Assembly: GCA_031270925.1 (NCBI GenBank)
Contig: JAISWY010000387.1
Location: 1 to 8,652 of the forward strand
Direction of reading: 5' to 3'
DNA length: 8,652 nt
Origin: Candidatus Symbiothrix sp.
GTDB lineage: Bacteria; Bacteroidota; Bacteroidia; Bacteroidales; Azobacteroidaceae
The position numbers were made by a program, and so were the translations under genes. Under the pieces are notes generated by a model. It made no database searches and was not told the DNA's origin. It worked only from the letters and a program-made list of their open reading frames with translations. Below, piece after piece: positions 1 through 6,076 of this stretch. Position 1 is the first letter of the stretch, and each line of letters opens with the position of its first letter.

Positions 1-92
1 TGTATCATTTTCCCTGAAACAGGCATGAGGATAAACGTGATAAACAGTATCACCGATGCTACGGCGCGTTTGTTGAATTTTCTTTTCGACAT
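1..92 (-). CDS. N-terminus of a membrane protein, possibly DUF4405 family (runs off window)
   Basis: On the minus strand an ATG at 92 opens a frame that stays open to the window edge, giving 30 codons. The peptide starts with a basic stretch (MSKRKFNKRA), followed by a hydrophobic helix at about residues 11-24 and the sequence MPVSGKMI. This short basic start, one helix and a Ser-Gly turn resembles, from memory, the beginning of Bacteroidetes DUF4405 proteins, which are small cytochrome b-like membrane proteins. That assignment rests on only 30 residues and is tentative. The gene lies 119 bp downstream of another membrane protein gene on the same strand, with a conspicuous inverted repeat between them. 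No clear TAnnTTTG promoter box is seen directly upstream of this start. The start codon is the only ATG in frame after the intergenic gap. Confidence 0.5.
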   Translation of the reverse strand, partial: MSKRKFNKRAVASVILFITFILMPVSGKMI

Positions 93-133
93 ATCTTTAT
101 GTTATTTTTACCTGTCAAAAGCGTTTTTATATC

Positions 134-194
134 CTTTGTAATCGGTTTACACGCTTTTTTATTGCCGTAAAACGTGTAAACCAATATATCAAAG
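134..194. repeat. 61-bp imperfect inverted repeat, operator-like
   Basis: GGTTTACACG at 144-153 is repeated as its exact complement CGTGTAAACC at 173-182, with a 19-base spacer. The symmetry extends outward. CTTTG at 134-138 matches the complement of CAAAG at 190-194, lying 5 and 7 bases from the respective arms. An octamer CGTTTTTA also occurs at 122-129 and 197-204, each 14 bases outside the 10-bp arms, but as a direct repeat. Neither side carries the T-run of an intrinsic terminator, and the arms are about 29 bp centre to centre. A regulator binding site for the downstream minus-strand gene is the most natural reading. This is inference. Confidence 0.6.
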
Positions 195-211
195 AACGTT
201 TTTAACGTCTG

Positions 212-622
212 TTAAACGGATTTACTAGCCGGTCTCAAACTCTTCCACAACGTAACGATCAGCATTCCATTCACAACCAAAACGAAACTCAACAGGCAAA
301 CCTGCGAAAGGTCGAATTTTTCGACAAATGCCGCCTCCGCCAGATGAGCGAGGTTGAGCAGTAAAAACAATACGCTCCATACCAGCGAAAACCACCGGAA
401 GCCCCTGCCCGAAAGATTTACCGACAGCAACGCTATCAGAAAAGTAAGAGTGAAAATCACAGTGTTGAAGACTTGGTCAAACAGCGGCACTTCGCTTCCC
501 GTCGTATCGGGCAGACGGATGTCCACGCCGTAGAACAGTCCGTATATATGGAATAAGGTGTGCGTCAGGAAACATACTCCCAACAGAAGCCAATAAATGG
601 CGGTTTTAATTTGTGTATTCAT
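212..622 (-). CDS. Small four-helix membrane protein with intramembrane histidines, unknown function
   Basis: This is a 136-residue protein I cannot assign to a named family. Four hydrophobic segments are visible at about residues 8-30, 51-69, 75-97 and 107-127, followed by a short basic tail (KSLRPASKSV), so it should sit in the inner membrane. Histidines H21 and H25 lie in the first helix (THTLFHIYG). H93 lies in the third, close to E96 (LAHLAEAAF). Histidines placed like this in small helical bundles can bind heme or metal, but this is only a suggestion. The loop between helices 1 and 2 (about 31-50) is acidic and polar. It follows the flavodoxin/CxxC gene pair on the same strand after an 84-bp gap and precedes a possible DUF4405 gene, so a redox role is conceivable. 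The ATG at 622 follows an A/T-rich leader without a Shine-Dalgarno sequence. Confidence 0.8.
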   Translation of the reverse strand: MNTQIKTAIYWLLLGVCFLTHTLFHIYGLFYGVDIRLPDTTGSEVPLFDQVFNTVIFTLTFLIALLSVNLSGRGFRWFSLVWSVLFLLLNLAHLAEAAFVEKFDLSQVCLLSFVLVVNGMLIVTLWKSLRPASKSV

Positions 623-706
623 TTTGCTTTTTATTTTATATGTTTATTCATTTACAATTTCTAACTCATTCAAACATTCCTGCATCCTGCATCATTCCCG
701 GAGCGT

Positions 707-1039
707 TCAGTTCAAACTTACCACATTAAATTTATCCAAGCCAATAAACCTGTCTTCCTGTCTCTTCTCTCCCGATAAATAATTACGGATGATTGCCTTC
801 AAATCCTCAAACTCTCGAACGGTAAAACCTAAATGAACGCTTCCATTGTTATCAAGCGGAAGAATAATCACTTTTTCCAGTCCCTTGGCTCGATTGATAG
901 CGGCAAAATAAACCACATCAATCGAATCAAGAGTTTTCAAGTACTTCCGTAAGCAATGAGGAGAATTGAAATGGATTTGTGTATTTCCAATTTCAAGATG
1001 TATTCTCGAACAGCTCTTGCAAGTGAAAATCCGCATCAT
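707..1039 (-). CDS. Small CxxC protein, DUF6686-like, coupled to flavodoxin
   Basis: This is a 110-residue soluble protein with a CxxC pair at C7 and C10 (TCKSC), a third cysteine at about 29, and a pattern of alternating hydrophobics. The layout (cysteine pair, IHLEIGNTQIHF strand, hydrophobic middle ending in VIILPL, then an FTVREFEDLKAII helix) resembles what I remember of the small Bacteroidetes family DUF6686. It does not look like DUF2023, the small family I recall being found beside flavodoxin genes. No function is known to me. The start lies one base after the flavodoxin stop codon, so the two are almost certainly co-transcribed and probably translationally coupled. Two consecutive ATGs (1039 and 1036) are possible starts. 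Only two cysteines are close enough for zinc or disulfide chemistry within one chain, so a dimer site or a redox pair would be needed. Confidence 0.8.
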   Translation of the reverse strand: MMRIFTCKSCSRIHLEIGNTQIHFNSPHCLRKYLKTLDSIDVVYFAAINRAKGLEKVIILPLDNNGSVHLGFTVREFEDLKAIIRNYLSGEKRQEDRFIGLDKFNVVSLN

Positions 1040-1040
1040 C

Positions 1041-1541
1041 TCAGATGGCTGATTTTATTATTTCGATCCATCTGTCAATGCGTTCTTCCGTCAGGTTGCT
1101 TTCGTTGTCCTCGTCGAGTGCCAGACCGACAAACTGATTGTTTACGACGGATTCGGAGTCGTCAAATGAATAACCCGTCGTATCCGTAAAACCGGTGACG
1201 GTTGCTTTGTCCTTGACCACTTGATAGATTTTTCCGATAGCGTCGCAAAACGTATCGGGATAGGACGATGAATCGCCGCACCCGAAAAGGGCTATTTTTT
1301 TACCGGACAAATCGGCCGAAGCTACCGTATTGATAAAGCCCTCCCAATCGTCTTGCAAATCGCCCAGTCCCCATGTGGAAGAGCCGAACAGCAACATGTC
1401 GTAGGCGGTTAAATCACTTGCACTGGCTTTGCAGACGTCGTAAATGTCGCCGGCGCCAAGGCCTAATTTTTTTGCGATGTTTTTGGCAACTCCTTCAGTA
1501 TTGCCACCGGATGAACCGTAGAAAATTCCAATTTTACTCAT
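1041..1541 (-). CDS. fldA: Flavodoxin, long-chain (FldA type)
   Basis: This is a 166-residue, strongly acidic cytosolic electron carrier that binds FMN and shuttles low-potential electrons between reductases and acceptors. The phosphate-binding loop is at residues 9-16 (GSSGGNTE), directly after the first beta strand (KIGIFY). The first flavin-stacking aromatic is W57 in GSSTWGLGDLQDDW, and the second is Y94 in SSSYPDTFCDA. The extra segment after residue 115 (TGYSFDDSESVVNNQFVGLALDEDN) is the loop that marks long-chain flavodoxins. The family is usually 165-176 aa, so the gene is complete. A Bacteroidetes-type promoter lies directly upstream, giving a leader of roughly 15 nt. Its stop abuts the next gene with a one-base gap. 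Iron limitation is a common inducer in other bacteria, but no Fur-like box was recognised here. Confidence 0.96.
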   Translation of the reverse strand: MSKIGIFYGSSGGNTEGVAKNIAKKLGLGAGDIYDVCKASASDLTAYDMLLFGSSTWGLGDLQDDWEGFINTVASADLSGKKIALFGCGDSSSYPDTFCDAIGKIYQVVKDKATVTGFTDTTGYSFDDSESVVNNQFVGLALDEDNESNLTEERIDRWIEIIKSAI

Positions 1542-1563
1542 GCATTCTTTATTTTTATCGCTA

Positions 1564-1595
1564 CAAAGGTATAACGGAGAAAAAGAGTGTGCAAT
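1564..1595 (-). promoter_or_regulatory. Promoter of the flavodoxin operon
   Basis: Read on the minus strand, ATTG (1595-1592) is followed after 20 bases by TACCTTTG (1571-1564), a full match to the Bacteroidetes -7 consensus TAnnTTTG with a near-match -33 box. Transcription would begin near 1557, leaving about 15 nt before the ATG at 1541. Confidence 0.75.
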
Positions 1596-1744
1596 CCCTA
1601 TAATTTGGTGTTTTATATATATATGTTAATCATTAATGGGGATAAAAAGGAAAAAGACTAAATCTTTTTTTGAGATTTTTTTATTGCCAAGGCTGAATAA
1701 TTACGAAGAAAGATATGAAAAAATAATTTTTTCTCATAAAATAA

Positions 1745-1774
1745 TTTTAGATTCAAAAATTATTCTTACCTTTG
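1745..1774 (+). promoter_or_regulatory. Promoter of glnN
   Basis: TACCTTTG at 1767-1774 is a full match to the Bacteroidetes -7 box TAnnTTTG. The -33 region is only T-rich (TTTT at 1745-1748), so this box is weaker, which would suit activator-dependent expression. The predicted start near 1781 gives a leader of about 65 nt, A/T-rich and without a Shine-Dalgarno sequence before the ATG at 1847. Confidence 0.65.
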
Positions 1775-1846
1775 CAAAAATTTACGAAAAAAGTGAATTT
1801 TCTATCAAAATAACATCGAATCATTTATATTAAAAACAAATTTTTT

Positions 1847-4042
1847 ATGTCGAATTTAAGATTTAAAGCAGTAGAAGCCGCTTTCCAAAAGAAAGCCGCC
1901 GCAGTGTCGGCTCCGGCCGCATTAACCTCCGATTATTACGGAACGTATGTGTTTAACAAAGCGCAATGGGCGAAATACCTGCCCAAAGATACGGTAAAAG
2001 CATTGACCGGCGTTATCGAAAAAGGCGAAACCTTGAAACGCGAATTGGCCGACAGCGTCGCTTCCGGCATGAAAACATGGGCAATCGAAAACGGCGCAAC
2101 GCATTACACACACTGGTTCCAACCGCTAACCGAAGGTACGGCTGAAAAACATGACTCTTTCATCGAATATTCCAGCGCTCCGGGCAGTCCCATTATCGAA
2201 GAATTTTCGGGTAAATTGCTCGCACAAGCCGAACCGGATGCTTCTTCGTTCCCCAGCGGCGGTATCCGTAATACATTCGAAGCTCGCGGTTATACGGCTT
2301 GGGATCCTTCTTCACCTGCATTTATCGTCGGTGATACGCTTTGTATCCCTACCGTTTTCATTTCTTACACAGGTGAAGCGTTAGATTATAAGACTCCTCT
2401 TTTGAAATCGTTAAACGCTGTAGATAAGGCGGCTACCGAAGTTTGCCACTATTTCGATTCGAACGTGAAAAAAGTATTTTCGTATTTGGGTTGGGAACAG
2501 GAATATTTCTTGGTGGACGACGGTTTGTATGCCGTTCGCCCCGACTTGGTTTTGACCGGCCGCACCCTTTTGGGACACGAATCGGCGAAAAATCAACAGT
2601 TGGAAGATCATTATTTCGGTTCGGTTCCGACTCGCGTTCAAGCTTATATGAAAGACATCGAATTTGAAGGATATAAATATGGTATTCCTTTGAAAACACG
2701 CCACAACGAGGTTGCTCCCAACCAGTTTGAATTGGCTCCGATTTTCGGCGAAACCAACTTGGCGGTCGATCAAAACTTGTTAATCATGTCGATTATGAAA
2801 AAAGTGGCTCGTCGTCACGGATTCCGTTTGTTGTTGCACGAAAAACCGTTTGCCGGCATCAACGGTTCGGGAAAACACAATAACTGGTCGTTGGGAACCG
2901 ACACGGGCGTAGGTTTATTAACGCCGGGCAAAACACCGGAAGAAAACCTGCAATTCATCACGTTCGTAGTCAATATTTTATTGGCGGTTTATAAAAACAA
3001 TGCTTTATTGAAAGCTTCGATTATGACGGCGCAAAATGCACACCGCTTGGGCGCCAACGAAGCTCCTCCCGCTATCATTTCCGTATTTTTAGGCTCGCAA
3101 ATATCGGCCGTATTGGATAAATTGGAAGCCAGCACGAGCGAACAAGCCATCGTGATGGACCCGAAAAAAGGAATGTCGCTCGGAATCGCCAAAATTCCCG
3201 AAGTATTGTTGGACAATACCGACCGCAACCGTACATCGCCGTTCGCTTTCACGGGCAACCGCTTCGAGTTCCGCGCCGTAGGTTCGTCGGCAAACTGTGC
3301 ATCGGCCATGCTCACGTTGAACTCCATCGTAGCCGCTCAATTAGTTGAATTTAAGAAAACGGTCGATGCCAAAATCGCAGCCGGCGCATCGCAAGAAAAA
3401 GCCCTGTTTGAAGTTATCAAACAATACATCAAAGAATCGAAAGCCATCCGCTTCGATGGTAACGGTTACTGCGACGAATGGAAAACCGAAGCTGCCAATC
3501 GCGCTTTGGATTGCGAAACGAGCGTTCCGGTTATCTACGACGCCTACACCACTTCGGAAACGATCAAACTGTTTGAAAGCATCGGCGTATTCAGCGAACG
3601 CGAATTGCACGCCCGCAACGAAGTAAAATGGGAAACTTACACGAAGAAAATCCAAATCGAAGCGCGTGTATTAGGCGACTTGATTCTGAACCACATCATT
3701 CCGGTAGCTACAAAGTACCAATCGGCTTTGTTGGATAATGTCTATAAGATTTACCAAGTGTATGACAAGGAAAAAGCCGCCAAACTATCGGCTCACGACA
3801 CGGCGACTATCGAAGAAATCTCGGAACGCATTGCAACCATCAAAACCAAAGTGGAAGAATTGGTTGAAGCTCGCAAAGTGGCCAACAAAATCGACGACGA
3901 ACGTGCAAAAGCCATCGCTTACCACGACAAAGTGATTCCTTATTTCGATATTGTCCGCTACGAAGTGGATAAATTGGAATTGATTGTCGATGACGAATTG
4001 TGGACATTGCCAAAGTATCGCGAATTGTTGTTTATTCGATAA
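1847..4042 (+). CDS. glnN: Glutamine synthetase type III
   Basis: This enzyme makes glutamine from glutamate, ammonium and ATP in the cytosol. At 731 residues it has the length of GSIII enzymes (about 700-730) and is far longer than type I (about 450-470). The N-terminal GSIII domain (about 1-200) contains THWFQPLT and the loop PSGGIRNTFEARGYTAWD. The catalytic domain follows. It has GWEQEYFLVD (215-224) with metal-ligand glutamates E217 and E219, RHNEVAPNQFELAP (285-298), NGSGKHNNWSL (339-349) with H344, and NRTSPFAFTGNRFEFR (461-476) with R462 and E474. The region after about 500 is the helical, coiled-coil-rich GSIII C-terminal extension. GSIII assembles as a large dodecamer and lacks the adenylylation control of type I. 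The gene has its own promoter and terminator, so it is transcribed alone. Composition is higher in GC than its flanks, as expected for a well-expressed housekeeping gene. Confidence 0.98.
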   Translation: MSNLRFKAVEAAFQKKAAAVSAPAALTSDYYGTYVFNKAQWAKYLPKDTVKALTGVIEKGETLKRELADSVASGMKTWAIENGATHYTHWFQPLTEGTAEKHDSFIEYSSAPGSPIIEEFSGKLLAQAEPDASSFPSGGIRNTFEARGYTAWDPSSPAFIVGDTLCIPTVFISYTGEALDYKTPLLKSLNAVDKAATEVCHYFDSNVKKVFSYLGWEQEYFLVDDGLYAVRPDLVLTGRTLLGHESAKNQQLEDHYFGSVPTRVQAYMKDIEFEGYKYGIPLKTRHNEVAPNQFELAPIFGETNLAVDQNLLIMSIMKKVARRHGFRLLLHEKPFAGINGSGKHNNWSLGTDTGVGLLTPGKTPEENLQFITFVVNILLAVYKNNALLKASIMTAQNAHRLGANEAPPAIISVFLGSQISAVLDKLEASTSEQAIVMDPKKGMSLGIAKIPEVLLDNTDRNRTSPFAFTGNRFEFRAVGSSANCASAMLTLNSIVAAQLVEFKKTVDAKIAAGASQEKALFEVIKQYIKESKAIRFDGNGYCDEWKTEAANRALDCETSVPVIYDAYTTSETIKLFESIGVFSERELHARNEVKWETYTKKIQIEARVLGDLILNHIIPVATKYQSALLDNVYKIYQVYDKEKAAKLSAHDTATIEEISERIATIKTKVEELVEARKVANKIDDERAKAIAYHDKVIPYFDIVRYEVDKLELIVDDELWTLPKYRELLFIR

Positions 4043-4066
4043 TTCAAGTACCGGTATCAGTATCCG

Positions 4067-4101
4067 AGAGAGATTGTTTTCGAACAATCTCTCTTTTTTT
4101 T
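4067..4101 (+). terminator. Intrinsic terminator of glnN
   Basis: GAGAGATTGTT (4068-4078) pairs perfectly with AACAATCTCTC (4083-4093) around a UUCG tetraloop. One more A-T pair extends the base, and a run of eight T follows (4094-4101). It begins 25 bp after the glnN stop. This is a textbook rho-independent terminator. Confidence 0.95.
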
Positions 4102-4204
4102 GACCATTCCATTCAAATGGATAATGTAAAAGATGTTTAAAACGGCCTTTGTAGCCCTTTAAATGTTAAACTTAGTTAAATGTGGAAAATTTATGCTGAA
4201 TAAT

Positions 4205-4236
4205 TATGTTTTATAACATAAAAACCTATATCTTTG
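4205..4236 (+). promoter_or_regulatory. Promoter of the short RNA unit
   Basis: TATCTTTG at 4229-4236 fully matches the TAnnTTTG -7 box. TATG at 4205-4208, 20 bases upstream, is a weak -33 match. The start is predicted near 4243, in the sequence leading into the short RNA. Its terminator hairpin follows within about 65 nt. Confidence 0.65.
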
Positions 4237-4242
4237 CACTGT

Positions 4243-4308
4243 GTTTTTCATGGTATTAGATTTAAGGTTAACAATGAAGATTGGTTGTCGGGATGACAAC
4301 CTTTTTTT
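4243..4308 (+). ncRNA. Candidate short RNA or attenuated leader (about 65 nt)
   Basis: A Bacteroidetes promoter is followed by about 40 nt of unstructured sequence (including GGTATTAGATTTAAGGTTAAC) and then a hairpin. The hairpin is GGTTGTC (4283-4289) paired with GACAACC (4295-4301) over a 5-base loop, followed by seven T. This is a complete transcription unit of about 65 nt. A 29-codon frame beginning at ATG 4250 runs straight through the hairpin and stops at 4337-4339, so a translation-dependent attenuator is an alternative. From memory, very similar leaders recur across Bacteroidales genomes in front of unrelated genes; I cannot verify this or give a family name. A separate promoter for the next gene lies downstream of the hairpin, which favours an independent RNA. 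Confidence 0.55.
4283..4308 (+). terminator. Terminator hairpin of the short RNA unit
   Basis: A 7-bp perfect stem (GGTTGTC/GACAACC) with loop GGGAT is followed by TTTTTTT at 4302-4308. It lies upstream of the hydrolase gene rather than after a gene, so it ends the short RNA or acts as an attenuator. Confidence 0.8.
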
Positions 4309-4312
4309 GTGC

Positions 4313-4344
4313 CTTGCACGAACGAGAAAAAACAAGTAAATTTG
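4313..4344 (+). promoter_or_regulatory. Promoter of the hydrolase-lgt-cinA operon
   Basis: CTTG (4313-4316), 20 bases, then TAAATTTG (4337-4344) matches the Bacteroidetes promoter pattern with the same spacing as the flavodoxin promoter. The start is predicted near 4351, giving a leader of about 34 nt to the ATG at 4385. The -7 box overlaps the stop codon of the 29-codon frame that crosses the upstream terminator. Confidence 0.65.
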
Positions 4345-4384
4345 CAGGCGATACAACGATTTTCAATCAATTTATTTAGATATC

Positions 4385-5161
4385 ATGAAAAAAATTCAAT
4401 TATTCTTTTTATGCACGGCTCTCGGTTGGCCTGTTTTTGCACAACAAAACACCGATTCGCTCACGCTTACTGTCGGCGGGGAAACATATAAGCAGTTGGA
4501 AAAACATTTCCGCGACAAACAGCAAAAAGAAAAACAGGAAAGCGATTGGGCTTGCTTCGGTTGTTATGCTGCGGCCAACGACACGGTCAAAGCGCCGGTT
4601 GAAGCGGTTTTCCTCGGCAATTCGATTACTTGGGGCTGGTACCGCGATCATCCCGAATTTTTCAACGACAACGGTTTTGTGGGGCGAGGCGTCAGCGGAC
4701 AAACCACCGGTCAAATGTTGGTGCGTTTCCAAGCCGACGTGGTTGCTCTGAAGCCCAAAGTGGTAGTTATTTTGGCCGGAACCAACGATATAGCTCTGAA
4801 CAATGGGAAAATTTCACTCGAAAATATTTTGCTTAATTTTAAATCGATGTGCGAATTGGCGAAAATCAACCGCATTCGACCGATTATTTGTTCCGTTTTG
4901 CCGGCTTATCAATATAAATGGCGTCCCGAATTACGTCCCGTCGAAGATATTAAGAAATTGAACGAAATGCTTAAAACTTACGCGGAAAAAAATTCGATTC
5001 CCTACATCGATTATTATGCAGCTATGGTGGACGAACAGGGCGGATTACCCCAAAATTTGTCTTACGATGGCGTTCATCCCAGCAAGGAAGGTTATACCGT
5101 GATGGAAAAATTGGCGATACAAACGCTTCGAAAATACGTAAAGATAAAGAAATTTATGTAA
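4385..5161 (+). CDS. Exported SGNH/GDSL-family hydrolase
   Basis: This 258-residue protein has a signal peptide: basic MKK, a hydrophobic core, and a likely signal peptidase I cut after VFA at residue 19. The mature enzyme should therefore act in the periplasm or outside. The SGNH blocks are all present. Nucleophile S80 lies in FLGNSITWGW, the oxyanion glycine in GRGVSGQTT (about 102-105), N134 in AGTND, and D228 and H231 in DGVHPSKEGY. The overall form resembles PAF-acetylhydrolase-like acylhydrolases (GDSL family 2), which deacylate or deacetylate lipids and glycans; the substrate cannot be told. The usual GDS is GNS here, a frequent variant in this branch. Residues 35-55 are charged and probably helical. 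It has its own promoter and lies 33 bp before lgt, so the two are likely co-transcribed. Confidence 0.92.
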   Translation: MKKIQLFFLCTALGWPVFAQQNTDSLTLTVGGETYKQLEKHFRDKQQKEKQESDWACFGCYAAANDTVKAPVEAVFLGNSITWGWYRDHPEFFNDNGFVGRGVSGQTTGQMLVRFQADVVALKPKVVVILAGTNDIALNNGKISLENILLNFKSMCELAKINRIRPIICSVLPAYQYKWRPELRPVEDIKKLNEMLKTYAEKNSIPYIDYYAAMVDEQGGLPQNLSYDGVHPSKEGYTVMEKLAIQTLRKYVKIKKFM

Positions 5162-5166
5162 ATTTG
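5159..5166 (+). promoter_or_regulatory. Possible internal -7 box before lgt
   Basis: TAAATTTG, a full match to TAnnTTTG, overlaps the TAA stop of the hydrolase gene and lies 28 bp before the lgt start. No convincing TTTG -33 box is found 19-21 bases upstream, so it may be a weak internal promoter or chance. Confidence 0.35.
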
Positions 5167-5194
5167 CGGCGTAAAAATTAAATAAAAATAAAAT

Positions 5195-6076
5195 ATGCAT
5201 TCGTATATCACTTGGACGGCCGATCCTACGGCGTTTCACATTCCGGGTTGGGGACATGAAGTTCGCTGGTACGGCATCGCTTTTGCCGTCGGTTTTGCTT
5301 TGGGCGCTTGGCTTGTCCAAAAAATTTGGAAAAATGAGAAATTGGATGAATCGTGGTACGACAAATTATTCCTTTATGTTCTGATTTCGGCAACAGTCGG
5401 CGCCCGTTTGGGGCATTGTTTGTTTTACGCTTGGGAACCTTTGGCGCAACCGGTTGAATGGCTCGGCATCACGTTCAAATATTACAATCCGTATTTGGCG
5501 CATCCCATCGACTTAATCAAGATTTGGGAAGGCGGTTTGGCAAGTCACGGCGGCACGTTGGGCATCGCGATTGCGGTTTGGATATTCTCGAAAAAAGTTA
5601 CACACAAGAGTATGTTGTGGACGTTCGACCGTTTAGTCGTTCCTGTGGGCTTGGTCGCCGCGCTGATTCGTCTGGGTAATTTGATGAATTCCGAAATTTA
5701 CGGACATCCTACTTCCATGCCTTGGGGATTTTGCTTCGTGAACGACCGTAGTTGGTATTTACCGCCCATCGATGCCTTGCCCTGCCATCCCACGCAATTA
5801 TATGAGGCGTTTTTCTATATTCTTACCGCGCTGTTATGTCTTTGGATGTACTGGAAACAAAAAGATTATCAATATCCCGGATTGATTTTCGGCGTATTTT
5901 TGATTGGTATTTTCCTCTCGCGCTTTTTTGTGGAATTTTTCAAAAATGTGCAGGAATCGTTCGAAAGCAGTTGGGCTTTGGATATGGGACAATGGTTGAG
6001 CGTTCCGTTTATTATTGTAGGTTTTGTGTTGATATTTAATGGATTAAGAGCGAAATACTTTCATGTTAAACGTTGA
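5195..6076 (+). CDS. lgt: Prolipoprotein diacylglyceryl transferase
   Basis: Lgt transfers diacylglycerol from phosphatidylglycerol to the lipobox cysteine of prelipoproteins, the first step of lipoprotein maturation, in the inner membrane. The 293-residue protein has about seven hydrophobic segments and the signature motifs in order. These are RWYGI (24-28, Y26), GARLGHCLFY (69-78), WEGGLASHGGTLG (111-123, H118), RLGNLMNSEIYG (159-170), HPTQLYEA (198-205), SRFFVEFFK (242-250) and GQWLSVP (265-271). By motif alignment R159, N162, E167, R243 and E247 correspond to the essential E. coli residues R143, N146, E151, R239 and E243. Length is normal for the family. The start at 5195 follows an A/T-rich leader and gives the expected short N-terminal segment. 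It overlaps cinA by 14 bp. Confidence 0.97.
   Translation: MHSYITWTADPTAFHIPGWGHEVRWYGIAFAVGFALGAWLVQKIWKNEKLDESWYDKLFLYVLISATVGARLGHCLFYAWEPLAQPVEWLGITFKYYNPYLAHPIDLIKIWEGGLASHGGTLGIAIAVWIFSKKVTHKSMLWTFDRLVVPVGLVAALIRLGNLMNSEIYGHPTSMPWGFCFVNDRSWYLPPIDALPCHPTQLYEAFFYILTALLCLWMYWKQKDYQYPGLIFGVFLIGIFLSRFFVEFFKNVQESFESSWALDMGQWLSVPFIIVGFVLIFNGLRAKYFHVKR

Larger units (their letters stand above)
1542..1846. other. Divergent intergenic region between flavodoxin operon and glnN
   Basis: This 305-bp gap is very AT-rich and holds the two outward-facing promoters listed separately. It also contains a short TA run (about 1614-1624). A 65-codon plus-strand frame at 1636-1833 exists but covers the glnN -7 box and looks like low-complexity sequence, so it is not called as a gene. 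No hairpin with a T-run was seen. Confidence 0.6.

Noticed and set aside
144..182. Intrinsic terminator for the 136-aa membrane protein gene
   Set aside because: The arms are far apart (19-base loop) and no T-run follows on the minus strand.
597..782. 61-codon plus-strand ORF
   Set aside because: It overlaps the ends of two well-supported minus-strand genes and the gap between them, with no family resemblance.
1564..1774. CRISPR or tandem repeat, considered because TACCTTTG occurs twice
   Set aside because: The two copies are the -7 boxes of divergent promoters on opposite strands, not a repeat array.
1636..1833. 65-codon plus-strand ORF upstream of glnN
   Set aside because: It is low-complexity Lys/Ile/Phe-rich, covers the glnN -7 box at 1767-1774 and has no ribosome site; it is best read as an AT-rich promoter region.
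2411..2773. Antisense ORFs within glnN (this and several others between 1922 and 4087)
   Set aside because: They are shadows of the strong codon bias of glnN; none has a promoter, ribosome site or recognisable domain.
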